64,000 nucleotides of DNA from Pelatocladus maniniholoensis HA4357-MV3. GTDB lineage: Bacteria > Cyanobacteriota > Cyanobacteriia > Cyanobacteriales > Nostocaceae. This document shows positions 1-9,871 of the stretch, piece after piece. Location: positions 28,152-92,151 of the forward strand of contig JAHHHW010000033.1 of NCBI GenBank assembly GCA_019359115.1. The letters run 5' to 3'. The translations under genes and the position numbers were made by a program. The notes beneath the pieces are model-generated. The model was not told where the DNA came from, ran no database searches, and saw only the letters and a program-made list of their open reading frames with translations. Every line of letters begins with the position of its first letter. The stretch's first letter is position 1.

Positions 1-1
1 A

Positions 2-1513
2 ATGCGGTTGTTACCACCATCTACTCAGATTGAGGGACAGGTGACATTTCAAGGTCAATCAGTGTTTGATTTAACACCACTGCAAATGCGGAAGTTTCGA
101 GGTGAGGCGGTAGGATTGATCTTTCAAGACCCAATGACGCGCCTTGACCCATTGATGACCATTGGCAATCATTGTATAGAAACACTAAAAGCGCACTCAC
201 CCAAATTGTCAGCAAAAGTAGCGAAAGAAAAAGCGATCGCCACTTTAGAAAAGGTCAATATACCCGCTACTCGCTGGAATCAGTATCCCCATGAGTTTAG
301 TGGTGGAATGCGACAACGGGTTGCAATTGCTTTAGCTTTGTTGTTGCAACCAAAGCTAATAGTTGCTGATGAACCCACCACCAGCTTAGATGTCACAGTC
401 TCTGCCCAGATTTTACAAGAACTAACTCGGCTGTGTGCAGAAGAAAATATGGCATTACTCTTAATTTCCCATGATTTAGCAATAGTGGCAGAGTATTGCG
501 ATCGCATTGGCGTTATGTATAACGGTAAAATGGTAGAAATGGGTGCAACTGAATCTGTATTTCGACATCCAGAACACGAATATACGCGATCGCTCCTCCA
601 AGCGGCTTTGCATATTCAAAGTGTAGAAGAGACTGATTGGGGACAAGGGGGAATTTCTCTTTTATCTTTTCCTGATTCCCAATCCCCAATTACCGATTCC
701 CAATCCCCTATTTTGCGTGTCCAAGACCTCAAACAGCATTACACTATCGAGCCTAATTTTGTTGAGCGCATATTTAAAGGGCAAGGTCAAACCATCAAAG
801 CTGTTGATGGCATTAACTTAGAATTATATCCAGGGGAGATTTTAGGATTAGTCGGGGAGTCTGGTTGTGGTAAAAGTACATTATCGCGGACAATTTTGCA
901 ACTAGTTCGTCCCAGTGCGGGTAAAGTCGAGTTTCTTGGTAAAGATATCACTAACTTATCTCGACGAGAAATCCGCCAGCAACGACGACAAATGCAAATG
1001 GTATTTCAAGATCCCCATGCTTGTCTCAATCCGGCGATGACTGTAGGACAAAGTATAGCTGATCCACTATTAATTCATCAGATCGCAACTCCTGAAGAAG
1101 CAAAACAGCTGGTTTTGGGGATGCTGGAAAAAGTCGGGTTACAACCACCAGAGGTTTATTATCAGCGTTATCCCTCAGATTTATCAGGAGGACAGCAGCA
1201 ACGAGTCGCAATTGCTCGCGCTTTGATCACTCATCCGAAACTTTTGATTTGTGATGAACCCGTGAGCATGTTAGATGCTAGTGTACAGTCACAAGTATTA
1301 GATTTGATGCTGGAGTTGAAAGAAGAATTTGATTTAACGTATTTGTTTATTACTCATGATTTGTGGTTAGCGAGATTCTTGTGCGATCGCATTGCTGTCA
1401 TGAACGGTGGCAAAATAGTTGAAATCGGCCCCACTAAAGAAATTTTTGCCAACCCCCAACATCCCTATACACAAACTCTCCTTGCTGCTGCACCTTTATT
1501 AGCAAGAGCATGA
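2..1513 (+). CDS. Dipeptide/oligopeptide ABC transporter ATPase, tandem (DppD-DppF type), 5' truncated by window edge
   Basis: This is a double nucleotide-binding protein that would power a peptide/nickel-type ABC importer at the cytoplasmic membrane. The first domain enters without its Walker A, which must lie upstream of the window; its signature FSGGMRQRVAIA, Walker B LIVADEPTTSLD and H-loop (SHDL) are present. The second domain is complete: Walker A GESGCGKS near residue 286, signature LSGGQQQRVAIA, Walker B LLICDEPVSMLD. The linker between domains (about nt 670-715) contains a DSQSPI...DSQSPI duplication encoded by the CCCAATCCCC-type repeat that is common between genes here. No permease gene is visible downstream; the partners must lie upstream or elsewhere. 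The ATG at nt 2 is internal, not the true start. Confidence 0.92.
   Translation: MRLLPPSTQIEGQVTFQGQSVFDLTPLQMRKFRGEAVGLIFQDPMTRLDPLMTIGNHCIETLKAHSPKLSAKVAKEKAIATLEKVNIPATRWNQYPHEFSGGMRQRVAIALALLLQPKLIVADEPTTSLDVTVSAQILQELTRLCAEENMALLLISHDLAIVAEYCDRIGVMYNGKMVEMGATESVFRHPEHEYTRSLLQAALHIQSVEETDWGQGGISLLSFPDSQSPITDSQSPILRVQDLKQHYTIEPNFVERIFKGQGQTIKAVDGINLELYPGEILGLVGESGCGKSTLSRTILQLVRPSAGKVEFLGKDITNLSRREIRQQRRQMQMVFQDPHACLNPAMTVGQSIADPLLIHQIATPEEAKQLVLGMLEKVGLQPPEVYYQRYPSDLSGGQQQRVAIARALITHPKLLICDEPVSMLDASVQSQVLDLMLELKEEFDLTYLFITHDLWLARFLCDRIAVMNGGKIVEIGPTKEIFANPQHPYTQTLLAAAPLLARA
673..715. repeat. Intergenic-type short repeat inside the ABC ATPase linker
   Basis: Two near-identical copies of GATTCCCAATCCCC, about 20 bp apart, sit in frame between the two ATPase domains. 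The same CCAATCCCC motif recurs in intergenic tracts at 43078-43110 and 12890-12910, so the inter-domain linker appears to have absorbed it. Confidence 0.7.
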
Positions 1514-1598
1514 GGAGTTTAAAAAGTAAAAAGATAAAAGTAAAAAGGCAAAAGAAAAAAATAAAATATTGGGTTTGTACGCCTAGCATTACCACAGG

Positions 1599-2579
1599 CT
1601 AGCCTCTAAATTGACTAACTTCCAAGCCGGAACACTCAAACAAATGTAAACCCAGATGCTGAGACAATTCCTCACACACCTTAACTCCCCGGACGCTGTT
1701 ACCGCGTGTATCTAAACGCGGGGAAAAAACTGCAATTCCCATCTTATTAGGTACTACGGCGATAATCCCACCAGAGATCCCACTTTTGGCGGGAATACCA
1801 ACTTTGTATGCCCACTCCCCAGCAAAGTTATACATTCCACAGGTGTACATCACACTGAGAATATCTTTGATATAACGGCTACTAACAGCTTGTTGCTTTG
1901 TCATTGGGTTGATACCTTTATTTGCCAGTGTCGCCGCCATCACTGCTAAATCATGGCAATTCACCATCACAGCACACTGCTGAAAGTATAAATCCAAAGC
2001 TTCATCAATAGGTTTGTCAATCATGCCAAAGTTGAGCATGAGATACGCCATCGCCCGGTTACGGTGTCCGGTGGTGCGTTCTGAGGTAAACGCTGAGATA
2101 TCAACGAAGACATCACGCCCGATGTACTTTTGGAACATCTCTAACATCCGGTTTAAACGTTCGGTTGGATCTAACCCTTTGATCAAACTAGTGGTAGCGA
2201 TCGCACCAGCATTTACCATTGGATTGTAAGGTCGCTTGGATTGTTCATCTAGCACAATGGCGTTGAATGCGTCTCCTGTCGGCTCCACACCTACTCTGGT
2301 CAAGATATAATCTCGTCCGTGATCTTCAAGGGCGAGTCCGTATGCAAATACCTTCGATATGGATTGAATCGTAAATAGTTGCTGATAATTCCCAACTTCG
2401 TAAACTTCACCGTTGACACTGACAATACTGATGGCAAACAAATCCGAGTCTACCTTAGCCAATTCTGGGATATATTTGGCTACTACACCATCGTGCAATG
2501 GTTTGTATTTGAAATACAAATCATCAATGAAAGTTTGTAGTGATGATGAATTTTTTGCTAAATCTTCTTGGTTTGTCAT
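1599..2579 (-). CDS. glsA: Glutaminase A
   Basis: Hydrolyses L-glutamine to glutamate and ammonia. The protein is 326 residues, close to the usual 305-330, and has the beta-lactamase-like fold signature: SISK at residues 73-76 supplies the nucleophilic Ser and the Lys of the SxxK motif. The family blocks NAGAI (about 122-126), [14 protein letters not shown] and the [12 protein letters not shown] segment are intact. It is monocistronic, facing the ABC ATPase gene tail to tail, with an 880-bp A+T-rich region upstream. In cyanobacteria it would feed ammonia back to GS/GOGAT or aid acid tolerance; that role is inferred from the family. Confidence 0.95.
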   Translation of the reverse strand: MTNQEDLAKNSSSLQTFIDDLYFKYKPLHDGVVAKYIPELAKVDSDLFAISIVSVNGEVYEVGNYQQLFTIQSISKVFAYGLALEDHGRDYILTRVGVEPTGDAFNAIVLDEQSKRPYNPMVNAGAIATTSLIKGLDPTERLNRMLEMFQKYIGRDVFVDISAFTSERTTGHRNRAMAYLMLNFGMIDKPIDEALDLYFQQCAVMVNCHDLAVMAATLANKGINPMTKQQAVSSRYIKDILSVMYTCGMYNFAGEWAYKVGIPAKSGISGGIIAVVPNKMGIAVFSPRLDTRGNSVRGVKVCEELSQHLGLHLFECSGLEVSQFRG

Positions 2580-3462
2580 GAAGCTGAGTGAAAAAGCCTG
2601 AAGTATGAATGATGAAGGATACTCAGTTTAAAAAATCACGCGTTCTCAACTACCTAAAGTCAGATATTATGTCTGTTTGCCGTAGTTACAAATGATTCGC
2701 ATAGCACCAGCAATTCTGATTAATTTTTTAGATAATTGTTTTTTATTTTTTTGTAAAAAATTTTTCTTGTAAGTAGAATTATCTTTTTAGTCCTTGTTTA
2801 AGACGTTTGTAAATTATCTTACTATATATCTGCTGCGCTTGATGAATTCAGTGTATCTAAACACTTGTTACAACAAAAACATTCACAAAAAGATAATAAA
2901 TATCAAGTCATTGCAATGCTAATTCCACATCTTAACTCTATCATCAGCTATCCCCTCGTTGCTGTCTTTGATTTGCTATTGGCGATCGCTACTAAAAAGA
3001 TGTTATAAAGATAACTTCAGATTATGATTAATTTTAAATTTTAAATCATAGGTATAATTACTTGTTATAAGTATATTCATGGAAAAAAAGAATTTTTGAA
3101 AAACTCAATAACATTAATGAGCTTTTTAGGCAATACCATATGCAATTAGAATGATTTAAATACCAAATCGTGTTAAGTTTTCCTAATAAAATTTCTAAAC
3201 AATAAAAAAACTGTTACATCGCCAAAATCCGCTTTTTAGAAAGGTTTGGAGCTTGAAACACCAATTTAATTTCGATAAAGTTACCACGACTTTCGATAAA
3301 ACCCTGATCCCCAAGATCAGAAGTTCGTGTTAGTCTGTTGCAGTTAATAGCAAAAAGTGAAAGCGGAACGAGTTCGGTTGTTGGGTAAAGCTGTTCTTAG
3401 TTGAATGCTTAACCCACGAACTATCAAAGCTCCGTTCTACAGTCGCTTTAATATTCGGACGC
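2580..3462. other. Long A+T-rich divergent intergenic region
   Basis: This lies between the divergently transcribed glutaminase and RlpA-like genes. No ORF with coding character is seen. One clean hairpin, CTGATC-CCCAA-GATCAG (about 3302-3318), lies about 145 bp upstream of the RlpA-like start and could be an operator or leader hairpin. The length suggests promoters for both genes, but none could be assigned. Confidence 0.5.
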
Positions 3463-4572
3463 ATGAATCAAAAACATTTGTGGACTGTTGTCACTGTGTG
3501 TAGCACAGTTTTGGGAATGCCCTTAGTTGGACGTACTGAGACAGCTAAGAAAATCGCTCCAACCTCACCACTTTTGCCTTCTGGTGATGTGGAAAAAGTA
3601 GGAGAATACCAATCCCCAACAGCAAATCCTGCTTCAGATGCTGTGATCGCCAAGATTCACACGCACCAAGCAGCAGATCGCTCAGTGGCAACGCTCTATA
3701 TCCGCGATATTCCCGTGATCAGCTTTCTAGGACAAAAATCAGTTGTCAGTGAAGAAACAAAAGTTGGTGAAGTTGGTGAAATCGCTAACGTCAACGGGGT
3801 ATCTCAAGCTCTTAATACCAGCAGTCCTACTCAAATAGCAGCAACCAACGGGACAGGTACAAGTTTGGCAACTCAGACTAGCTCGGCAAAAGATGACCCA
3901 ATCCAGAGGGCAAGTGTAGTAGCAGCAAAAATTAACCAGCTAGTCCTAGATAAAGTAGACGCCAGCAAGATTATCGTAAGTTGGAAAGCACCAGAAGCAT
4001 CTACAAACTCCAATAAAGACCAGAATAAAGGTCTAACTGGTCAACAAAAAGCTGGCGATCGCTTCGTCATTAAAGCCAATAATCAAGAACTGGTAGAGAT
4101 CGACCAAAACACCAAACTCGCGGGTACAACCAACGACCCTGTTCAAGATGCATTACAAGTAACCAACCGCTTACGTAGACTCATCGGTAATGCATCGCCT
4201 TTAGGTCAGATTGCTAACTTACCTGCGCGTTCCTCGTTGCCAACCAAATTACCACATCAGATTGCTGTCAAAGTCCAAGATACTTTCAAAGGCATAGCTT
4301 CCTACTACGGCTATGATTTTTCTGGCAATAAAACCGCCACTGGTGAGAGGTTCAATCCAAATGGAATGACAGCAGCCCACCGCAGCTTGCCTTTTGGTAC
4401 ACGAGTACGTGTCACGAATACCCACAATGGTCGGTCTGTGGTTGTGCGAATTAACGACAGAGGCCCATATATTCGTGGTCGAGTTATTGACCTCTCTTTA
4501 GGCGCAGCGCGCATTTTAGGTATGATGAGCAGTGGTGTAGCACCTGTGCGGATTGAAATTCTGGGAAGGTAG
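3463..4572 (+). CDS. RlpA-like septal/cell-wall double-psi beta-barrel protein
   Basis: A 369-residue exported protein. Residues 1-26 form a short signal-like segment ending near GRTETA. Residues 30-270 are low-complexity and cyanobacterium-specific. The C-terminal 95 residues are a canonical RlpA-like barrel, with [40 protein letters not shown] and the catalytic-type ND-RGPYI-GR-IDLS block. Family members act on peptidoglycan at septa (lytic transglycosylase activity is shown for Pseudomonas RlpA) or help separate cells. There is no SPOR domain, so septal targeting by denuded glycan is not evident. It is followed by an inverted TTGTTTG/CAAACAA tract. Confidence 0.9.
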   Translation: MNQKHLWTVVTVCSTVLGMPLVGRTETAKKIAPTSPLLPSGDVEKVGEYQSPTANPASDAVIAKIHTHQAADRSVATLYIRDIPVISFLGQKSVVSEETKVGEVGEIANVNGVSQALNTSSPTQIAATNGTGTSLATQTSSAKDDPIQRASVVAAKINQLVLDKVDASKIIVSWKAPEASTNSNKDQNKGLTGQQKAGDRFVIKANNQELVEIDQNTKLAGTTNDPVQDALQVTNRLRRLIGNASPLGQIANLPARSSLPTKLPHQIAVKVQDTFKGIASYYGYDFSGNKTATGERFNPNGMTAAHRSLPFGTRVRVTNTHNGRSVVVRINDRGPYIRGRVIDLSLGAARILGMMSSGVAPVRIEILGR

Positions 4573-4582
4573 TTTTTTAGTG

Positions 4583-4672
4583 TTAGTTGTTGTTTGTTGT
4601 TTGTTGTTTGTTGGTGACAGGTTCCAAACAACAAACAACTACCAACTACCAACAACCAACGAACAACCACCA
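4583..4672. repeat. Inverted TTGTTTG / CAAACAA repeat tract
   Basis: Heptamers of TGTTTGT type on the left and CAAACAA/ACCAACT type on the right form an extended imperfect inverted repeat just after the RlpA-like gene. It could act as a bidirectional terminator and resembles the short tandemly repeated repetitive sequences of filamentous cyanobacteria. Confidence 0.6.
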
Positions 4673-4761
4673 TTTCCTTTGTTCCCCTAGACTAGCCTCT
4701 TGCCTCCAAAATCGGATATAAACTAACGGGGAAGAGCTAGATCAAGACTAGGGGTATTTTT

Positions 4762-6366
4762 GTGCGCCTGTTGACAACCACTGTAGCTTTACGCTGCTAT
4801 TTAGATCAGCGCCGTTCGGAAAACCAGCTTACAGAGCAAGAACGGCCATCAGAATTTGAGGTGACTGGCAGACCTTTCACGGCTGTTGGTCTAGTTCCCA
4901 CTATGGGAGCCTTACACCAAGGTCATTTAAGTTTAATTCAACGGGCGCGGCAAGAAAATGCTACGGTTATTGTCAGTATTTTCGTCAATCCTCTGCAATT
5001 TGGTCCCAATGAGGATTTTCACCGCTATCCCCGCACCTTAAACCAAGACCTACAACTGTGCGAACAAGCAGGGGTAGACGTAGTTTTTGCACCAACTCCC
5101 GAAGAAATGGGAGTTGACCTGAAAAATATACAAGAATCAAAAGTTACACAAGTTAACCCGCCATCTGCTATGATATCAGGCTTGTGTGGTGACAATCGCC
5201 CAGGCCACTTTCAGGGTGTGGCAACGATTGTTACCAAGCTGTTCAATTTGGTACAGCCTGACCGAGCCTATTTTGGTCAAAAAGATGGTCAACAGCTAGC
5301 TATTGTCAAACAGCTAGTAGTTGATTTAAATTTTTTGATCGAAATTGTTGCTTGTGCAACGGTGCGGGAAACATCTGGTTTAGCCATTAGTTCTCGTAAC
5401 CAATATTTGACTGCCACAGAAAAACAGCAAGTAGCTGTGTTGTATAGTGGGTTACAAAAAGCCGAAGCAGCTTTTCGTGCTGGAGAACGCAATGCTCACA
5501 AGCTTATTGCAGTGGTGCAGCAAGAAATAGCAATGGTCAGTTCTGTATCTGTGGAATATATTGAATTGGTTGAACCGAATACTTTAATGTCAATAGAAAA
5601 AGTTCAGGAGGAAGGAATGCTCGCGATCGCCGCTCGTCTTGGTTCTACACGTTTGATTGATAACACAATTTTACGCGATCGCCAGCCAATAATTGCTATT
5701 GACGGGCCAGCAGGAGCTGGCAAATCTACCGTTGCACGTCAGGTAGCAGCCAAATTAGGTCTAGTATATCTAGATACAGGAGCCATGTACCGTGCCGTCA
5801 CCTGGCTAGTACTGCATGAAGAAATTGCCCTAAATGATGAGTGTGCGATCGCAGAATTAGCCAATAGGTGTGTGATTGAACTGTCTCCAGGACAGAACTT
5901 ACAATCTCCAGTCCAAGTGTGGATTAACCATCATGATGTTACCCAAGCAATTCGCTCACCTCAAGTAACATCTAATGTTTCCGCGATCGCAGCACAAAGC
6001 GCAGTGCGTCAAGCATTAGTGAAACAACAACAAAGGTGGGGTAAAAAAGGTGGTTTAGTTGCAGAAGGACGGGATATCGGTTCTCATGTTTTCCCCGATG
6101 CAGAAGTGAAAATCTTTTTAACCGCCTCTGTACAAGAACGCGCCCGTCGCCGTCTCCAGGACTTTAAAAAACAAAATCAGCCTGAAATATCTTTAGAACA
6201 ACTAGAAAAAGATATTGCTGAACGCGACTGGAAAGATAGCACTCGCAAAGTTTCTCCCTTGAAGAAAGCGCCAAATGCTGTTGAAGTTATTACAGATGGT
6301 TTATCAGTAACCGAAGTCATAGAAAAAATTGTGGACTATTACCAGCAACGCTTATCTCAGTTTTAA
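4762..6366 (+). CDS. panC/cmk: Bifunctional pantoate--beta-alanine ligase / cytidylate kinase
   Basis: A 534-residue fusion characteristic of cyanobacteria. Residues 1-305 are pantothenate synthetase (pantoate + beta-alanine + ATP to pantothenate), with MGALHQGHLSLI, the FVNPLQFGPNEDF block and the FGQKDGQQLAIV signature. Residues about 308-534 are CMP kinase, with P-loop GPAGAGKST, LDTGAMYRA and EGRDIGSHVFPDA. The start is GTG at 4762. A short N-terminal insertion (about residues 18-35) precedes the first synthetase motif. Both domains appear intact. The single gene couples CoA precursor synthesis and pyrimidine nucleotide phosphorylation by fusion only; no functional channel between them is known. 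Confidence 0.96.
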   Translation: MRLLTTTVALRCYLDQRRSENQLTEQERPSEFEVTGRPFTAVGLVPTMGALHQGHLSLIQRARQENATVIVSIFVNPLQFGPNEDFHRYPRTLNQDLQLCEQAGVDVVFAPTPEEMGVDLKNIQESKVTQVNPPSAMISGLCGDNRPGHFQGVATIVTKLFNLVQPDRAYFGQKDGQQLAIVKQLVVDLNFLIEIVACATVRETSGLAISSRNQYLTATEKQQVAVLYSGLQKAEAAFRAGERNAHKLIAVVQQEIAMVSSVSVEYIELVEPNTLMSIEKVQEEGMLAIAARLGSTRLIDNTILRDRQPIIAIDGPAGAGKSTVARQVAAKLGLVYLDTGAMYRAVTWLVLHEEIALNDECAIAELANRCVIELSPGQNLQSPVQVWINHHDVTQAIRSPQVTSNVSAIAAQSAVRQALVKQQQRWGKKGGLVAEGRDIGSHVFPDAEVKIFLTASVQERARRRLQDFKKQNQPEISLEQLEKDIAERDWKDSTRKVSPLKKAPNAVEVITDGLSVTEVIEKIVDYYQQRLSQF

Positions 6367-6379
6367 GAGTCATTGCTGA

Positions 6380-6430
6380 TTGGTCAATTGTCAATTATTA
6401 ATAGCAGCAATTGACAATTGACTCTGGACA
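6380..6430. repeat. Inverted CAATTGTCAATT repeat
   Basis: TGGTCAATTGTCAATT and AATTGACAATTGACT face each other around a 10-bp spacer directly after panC/cmk. It may act as a terminator and belongs to the short-repeat class seen throughout the window. Confidence 0.6.
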
Positions 6431-6586
6431 ATTGACTCCACAAAGCATGAAAATAGTACTCCTCCTACACCCCTACACCCCCACACCCCCACACCCATTT
6501 TCAAGCTAAAGTTAATTTACATTAAGTCAAAGAATCTTAGAAGAAAGTCGCTATCCTAGAGGAAGAGCAGGACGATACTTTAACAA

Positions 6587-6958
6587 ATGACCTTTAAAAA
6601 CTTTCAGTTAAGTCTGTATCAACTCCGCCCCTGGCTCACTTTCATAGTAATTGCTTGGTTGCTAGGATCATTGGGCTTAGGCTGGTTGGTAAATTCATTG
6701 CTAATTATCGTTGGGCTACTTTTGCTCACACCTATTCTGGCATTTTTTGGATTTCGTTGGTGGTTGCAACGTAACCTAGTTACTGATCAATGTCCCGTTT
6801 GTAGATACGAATTTACGGGTTTGAATCAAACTCAGTTACAATGTCCTAATTGTGGAGAACTGTTGTTAGTACAACAGGGCCATTTTCAGCGCACTACACC
6901 CGACGGTACAATCGATGTGACAGCTGTTGAAGTACCAGCACAATCACTTGAAGATTAG
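6587..6958 (+). CDS. Small membrane protein with C-terminal zinc ribbon
   Basis: A 123-residue protein with two hydrophobic helices (about 17-35 and 36-58) followed by a cytoplasm-facing zinc ribbon, C69-x2-C72 and C86-x2-C89. It is conserved in appearance with cyanobacterial hypothetical proteins, but I know no function. The gene stands alone between repeat-rich spacers. The short acidic tail after the ribbon has no recognisable motif. Confidence 0.75.
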   Translation: MTFKNFQLSLYQLRPWLTFIVIAWLLGSLGLGWLVNSLLIIVGLLLLTPILAFFGFRWWLQRNLVTDQCPVCRYEFTGLNQTQLQCPNCGELLLVQQGHFQRTTPDGTIDVTAVEVPAQSLED

Positions 6959-7047
6959 TCATTAGTCATTGGGCATTGAGCATTGGGTATTGATTAATAA
7001 TTACTATTTATTACAAATGACTAATGACTAATGACTAATGACTAATT
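6957..7047. repeat. AATGACT/ATTAGTCATT heptamer repeat block
   Basis: Tandem copies of TAATGAC (7015-7043) and their complement ATTAGTCATT (6957-6970) lie between converging genes. This is a typical short tandemly repeated sequence of heterocystous cyanobacteria. The inverted arrangement could terminate transcription in both directions. Confidence 0.75.
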
Positions 7048-8206
7048 CCGAAAAAGCTTGTGTGTGTTTACATACTATATCTATTACCTTGTCAGATGAT
7101 ACAGGTTTGGCGAGTAAATCTGTAGAGCCTGCCACTTTAGCTCGAATTTGATCTAAAGGACTATCACTATCTCTTAAAATAACTATGGGCGTATTAGCAA
7201 ATAGGGAAATACGCCTGAGTTGAGCGCAGATTTCGTAACCATTGGTAACTGGTTGTACTAAATTCAAAAAGATTAAGTTTGGTCTGTACTCAATTAGAAT
7301 CGGTAGAGCATGAACAGTATCTTGAATATTAATAAATCTAAACCCATTAGGAATGAGAATATTCTCTAGTGTTTGACTCACCGAAAGATTGTTATTTACA
7401 CAAGCAATGCGTGGACTATTGGAAGTTGTGATTTTTTTAATCAAGGAATTGTTATTAACTTCAATAATTTGTAAGGGTAAGTCAAAAACTTCTACTAATT
7501 CAATGATTCCTTTGGATATATAAGGAAGCAAAGAATGGGTAACTAAAACTACACTTTGCTTCATTTTTACGGCTAAATCCCATAGAGTGTATTTGCCGTT
7601 AATTAAAGTTACAAAATTATTGTATACTGCTGAACTTACCTGTTTATGCAGTTGTTCTGGTTTTCGCAATATTGGCGCTAAATTAGGTGATATATTCTTC
7701 AGACCAGCTGCTAACCAATGTTGCCAAGACTCTTGCATGAGTTTTAAAGACATATCTGCATCGATGATCTTGACTGGTGCTTCTAAGATGATTTCTTGGT
7801 CGCGATCGCAACTTATAGAATAAAAATCGGCTTGTTGAGTAAGATCAAATAATAACTCTGCGGTAGTGTTTTCTATAACAGCCCTCATTTGTTCAGGCTT
7901 AATTTTTTGTTGATTATACAAAAATACTAGTAGACAATAATCCCAGTAATCAAGGGATAATTCTTGAGGGTGTAAATGTATCTTATCAATATCAATATTA
8001 GGGCAGTATTGAGCAATTTGTCGTCTTAACCGTCGGAAAGGATGAGTACCTGCTGTTGCCCAAATTATTTTACCACCGTGGTAATAGAAAATCCATTTTT
8101 GTCCATTAACACTTTTAATATTTAATTTACCACTATATTTTAATTGGGTACAACTTTTAAATTCATTAATTAATTTATTTACTACCACCATTTGCGAATG
8201 GTTCAT
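7028..8206 (-). CDS. PATAN-domain response regulator with degenerate receiver (PatA/PixG-like)
   Basis: A 392-residue protein with the cyanobacterial PatA architecture. An N-terminal PATAN/DUF4388-like region (FYYHGGKIIWATAGTHPFRR) and a helical middle precede a C-terminal CheY-like receiver (about 263-385). Relatives act in phototaxis and in heterocyst patterning (PatA). The receiver looks unable to accept phosphate: the acidic pair is replaced by Asn (CVNNNLS, about 268-270), the phospho-acceptor Asp is Asn (IFLNLVQP, about 313) and the usual Thr/Ser after beta-4 is Arg (VILRDS). The conserved Lys (LLAKPVS) is kept. I checked the Asn codons on the minus strand. No kinase gene is adjacent. 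Confidence 0.85.
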   Translation of the reverse strand: MNHSQMVVVNKLINEFKSCTQLKYSGKLNIKSVNGQKWIFYYHGGKIIWATAGTHPFRRLRRQIAQYCPNIDIDKIHLHPQELSLDYWDYCLLVFLYNQQKIKPEQMRAVIENTTAELLFDLTQQADFYSISCDRDQEIILEAPVKIIDADMSLKLMQESWQHWLAAGLKNISPNLAPILRKPEQLHKQVSSAVYNNFVTLINGKYTLWDLAVKMKQSVVLVTHSLLPYISKGIIELVEVFDLPLQIIEVNNNSLIKKITTSNSPRIACVNNNLSVSQTLENILIPNGFRFINIQDTVHALPILIEYRPNLIFLNLVQPVTNGYEICAQLRRISLFANTPIVILRDSDSPLDQIRAKVAGSTDLLAKPVSSDKVIDIVCKHTQAFSELVISH

Positions 8207-8679
8207 ATTTTCTCCTTCTATTAATATGATGAATAAATTATTTTTAAAATAGCTGTATTTCGATGTGTTGGTATATAAATTCCCTCAGTTCACAATGAAA
8301 CTGAACTGGAAAATATATATTATGTCCGCTTGAACACTTGTATTATCTGCCCGTATCGGTAATGAGAAAAACCAATGACTAAGCTTTATCTCGTAACCAA
8401 TTAGCTGGAATTAATATCATCCTATACATTGACCAAGAAGATTAAAACAGTATAAATTCTGAATTTATTTTTGTGTTAACTGTGTGGAAATTGTTGTCTA
8501 TCTCTAACAATTTGATAGATAAATAGCTTCAGATTAGGCGTTTTGCTTTTTTGAGCAAACGTTATCCTAACTACAAAATCGATCCAATAAAGATGATATT
8601 TTAAAGTTTATTTTTATAATTAATCAAATAATTAATACCAGTATACTTAGGAAATTCCTATTCCTATAACTTTACGCTT
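8207..8679. other. A+T-rich intergenic region upstream of the PATAN gene
   Basis: No convincing ORF, RNA or repeat is seen. The sequence just upstream of the PATAN start (TTCTCCTTC on the plus strand, GAAGGAGAA on the coding strand) gives that gene a strong ribosome-binding site. Confidence 0.5.
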
Positions 8680-9612
8680 CTATTTCTCAGGTTTGGTGTA
8701 ATTTTTACAGTTAGCGATCGCTGCTCTAAGATTACCTTGATTTTCAGAAAGTAGTTTTAGACCTTGTTCTTTGTCTAAGCCTGTCCAGTGCATAAACAGC
8801 GCCAACTTTACCCATTTTCCACTGCGTTCTAATAGCAAATCTGATGCTTCACGACCTAAACCTGTTAAGTCTTGCAAGATTCGTAAAGCGCGATCGCGTA
8901 ATTTGTTATTAGTCACGGCGACATCAACCATGCGATTTCCGTAGACTTTGCCCAAACGCACCATCACACCCGTAGACAGGATATTCAAAGCAAGCTTAGT
9001 TGCGGTTCCTGCTTTGAGGCGAGTAGAGCCAGCAAGCACCTCTGGGCCTGTTAACAGGCGAATATCAATATCTGCTTCTATACTCACTTGTTCAGCAGGT
9101 ACACAAGCCATAAAAACTGTAGTAGCTCCCCGTTGACGAGCAGCATTGATTGCACCCTGAACATAAGGTGTTGTCCCACCAGCAGTAATACCAACGACTA
9201 CATCTAGTTGGGTTATATGACGTTGGGCGATCGCCGCTTCTCCATCTTGAAAGCGATCTTCTAAATCTTCAGAACTGCGTAATAGCGCCCCAGCACCACC
9301 AGCAATAATTCCTTGTACAAGTTCTGGAGGCGTACAAAAAGTTGGTGGACACTCAGCAGCATCTAATACTCCTAATCGACCACTTGTCCCTGCACCAACA
9401 TAAAACAGCCGTCCTCCCCGTTGCAAACACTCGGCGGTTCGTTCAATAGCTTGAGCCAATTGCATCTTCGCACCAGCAACCGCAGCTACTGCATTCTCGT
9501 CTTCGCGATTAAAAATTTCTACCAACTCTAAACAACTGAGTTGATCTAGATTCTGAGTATTAGGATTAACCTGCTCTGTGAGAAGATGCCCACGTTGCTG
9601 TAAATCAGTCAT
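8680..9612 (-). CDS. murQ: N-acetylmuramic acid 6-phosphate etherase
   Basis: Cleaves the D-lactyl ether of MurNAc-6-P to give GlcNAc-6-P, part of peptidoglycan recycling. The SIS sugar-phosphate fold is clear: GRLFYVGAGTSGRLGVLDAAE and ECPPTF, the Ser/Thr-rich GITAGGTTPYVQGA loop, and the MAGSTRL-like LAGSTRLKAGTATKLALN block. An open frame extends to 9633, but the first seven codons fall in a repetitive ATGACTAA tract. I favour the ATG at 9612 (MTDLQQRGHLLTEQ), which gives 310 residues, near the family norm. No anhydro-MurNAc kinase gene is adjacent. Confidence 0.94.
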   Translation of the reverse strand: MTDLQQRGHLLTEQVNPNTQNLDQLSCLELVEIFNREDENAVAAVAGAKMQLAQAIERTAECLQRGGRLFYVGAGTSGRLGVLDAAECPPTFCTPPELVQGIIAGGAGALLRSSEDLEDRFQDGEAAIAQRHITQLDVVVGITAGGTTPYVQGAINAARQRGATTVFMACVPAEQVSIEADIDIRLLTGPEVLAGSTRLKAGTATKLALNILSTGVMVRLGKVYGNRMVDVAVTNNKLRDRALRILQDLTGLGREASDLLLERSGKWVKLALFMHWTGLDKEQGLKLLSENQGNLRAAIANCKNYTKPEK

Positions 9613-9737
9613 TTGTTTTTTGTCCTTAGTCATTGGTCATTAGTCATTGGTCTACGTAATCGTTGAAGTCCTAAGTCGCTAGAGGTGTGATGTTCCTCGT
9701 GTCTATTAGTCTAAAATAATTAACTTTGACAATTGAC

Positions 9738-9858
9738 TAAGTAAGTGGGTCAAATTAAATATAAAACCTCACCCTCAATCCCTCTCCTTAGTAAGGAGAG
9801 GGAAGCCGGAGGCAGGGTGAGGTTTTATTTTATCTTTAATTACACCTACCTACTTAAT
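9738..9858. repeat. MITE-like nested inverted repeat
   Basis: Perfect 14-bp arms (9762-9775 and 9814-9827, TAAAACCTCACCCT) enclose a second perfect 12-bp hairpin (9779-9790/9792-9803, TCCCTCTCCTTA). Imperfect outer arms (AAGTAAGTGGGT...ACCTACCTACTT) extend the symmetry to about 120 bp. The shape suits a small non-autonomous element; it sits between murQ and the DUF3110 gene and could end transcription of the latter. Confidence 0.75.
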
Positions 9859-9871
9859 GACTAATGACTCT

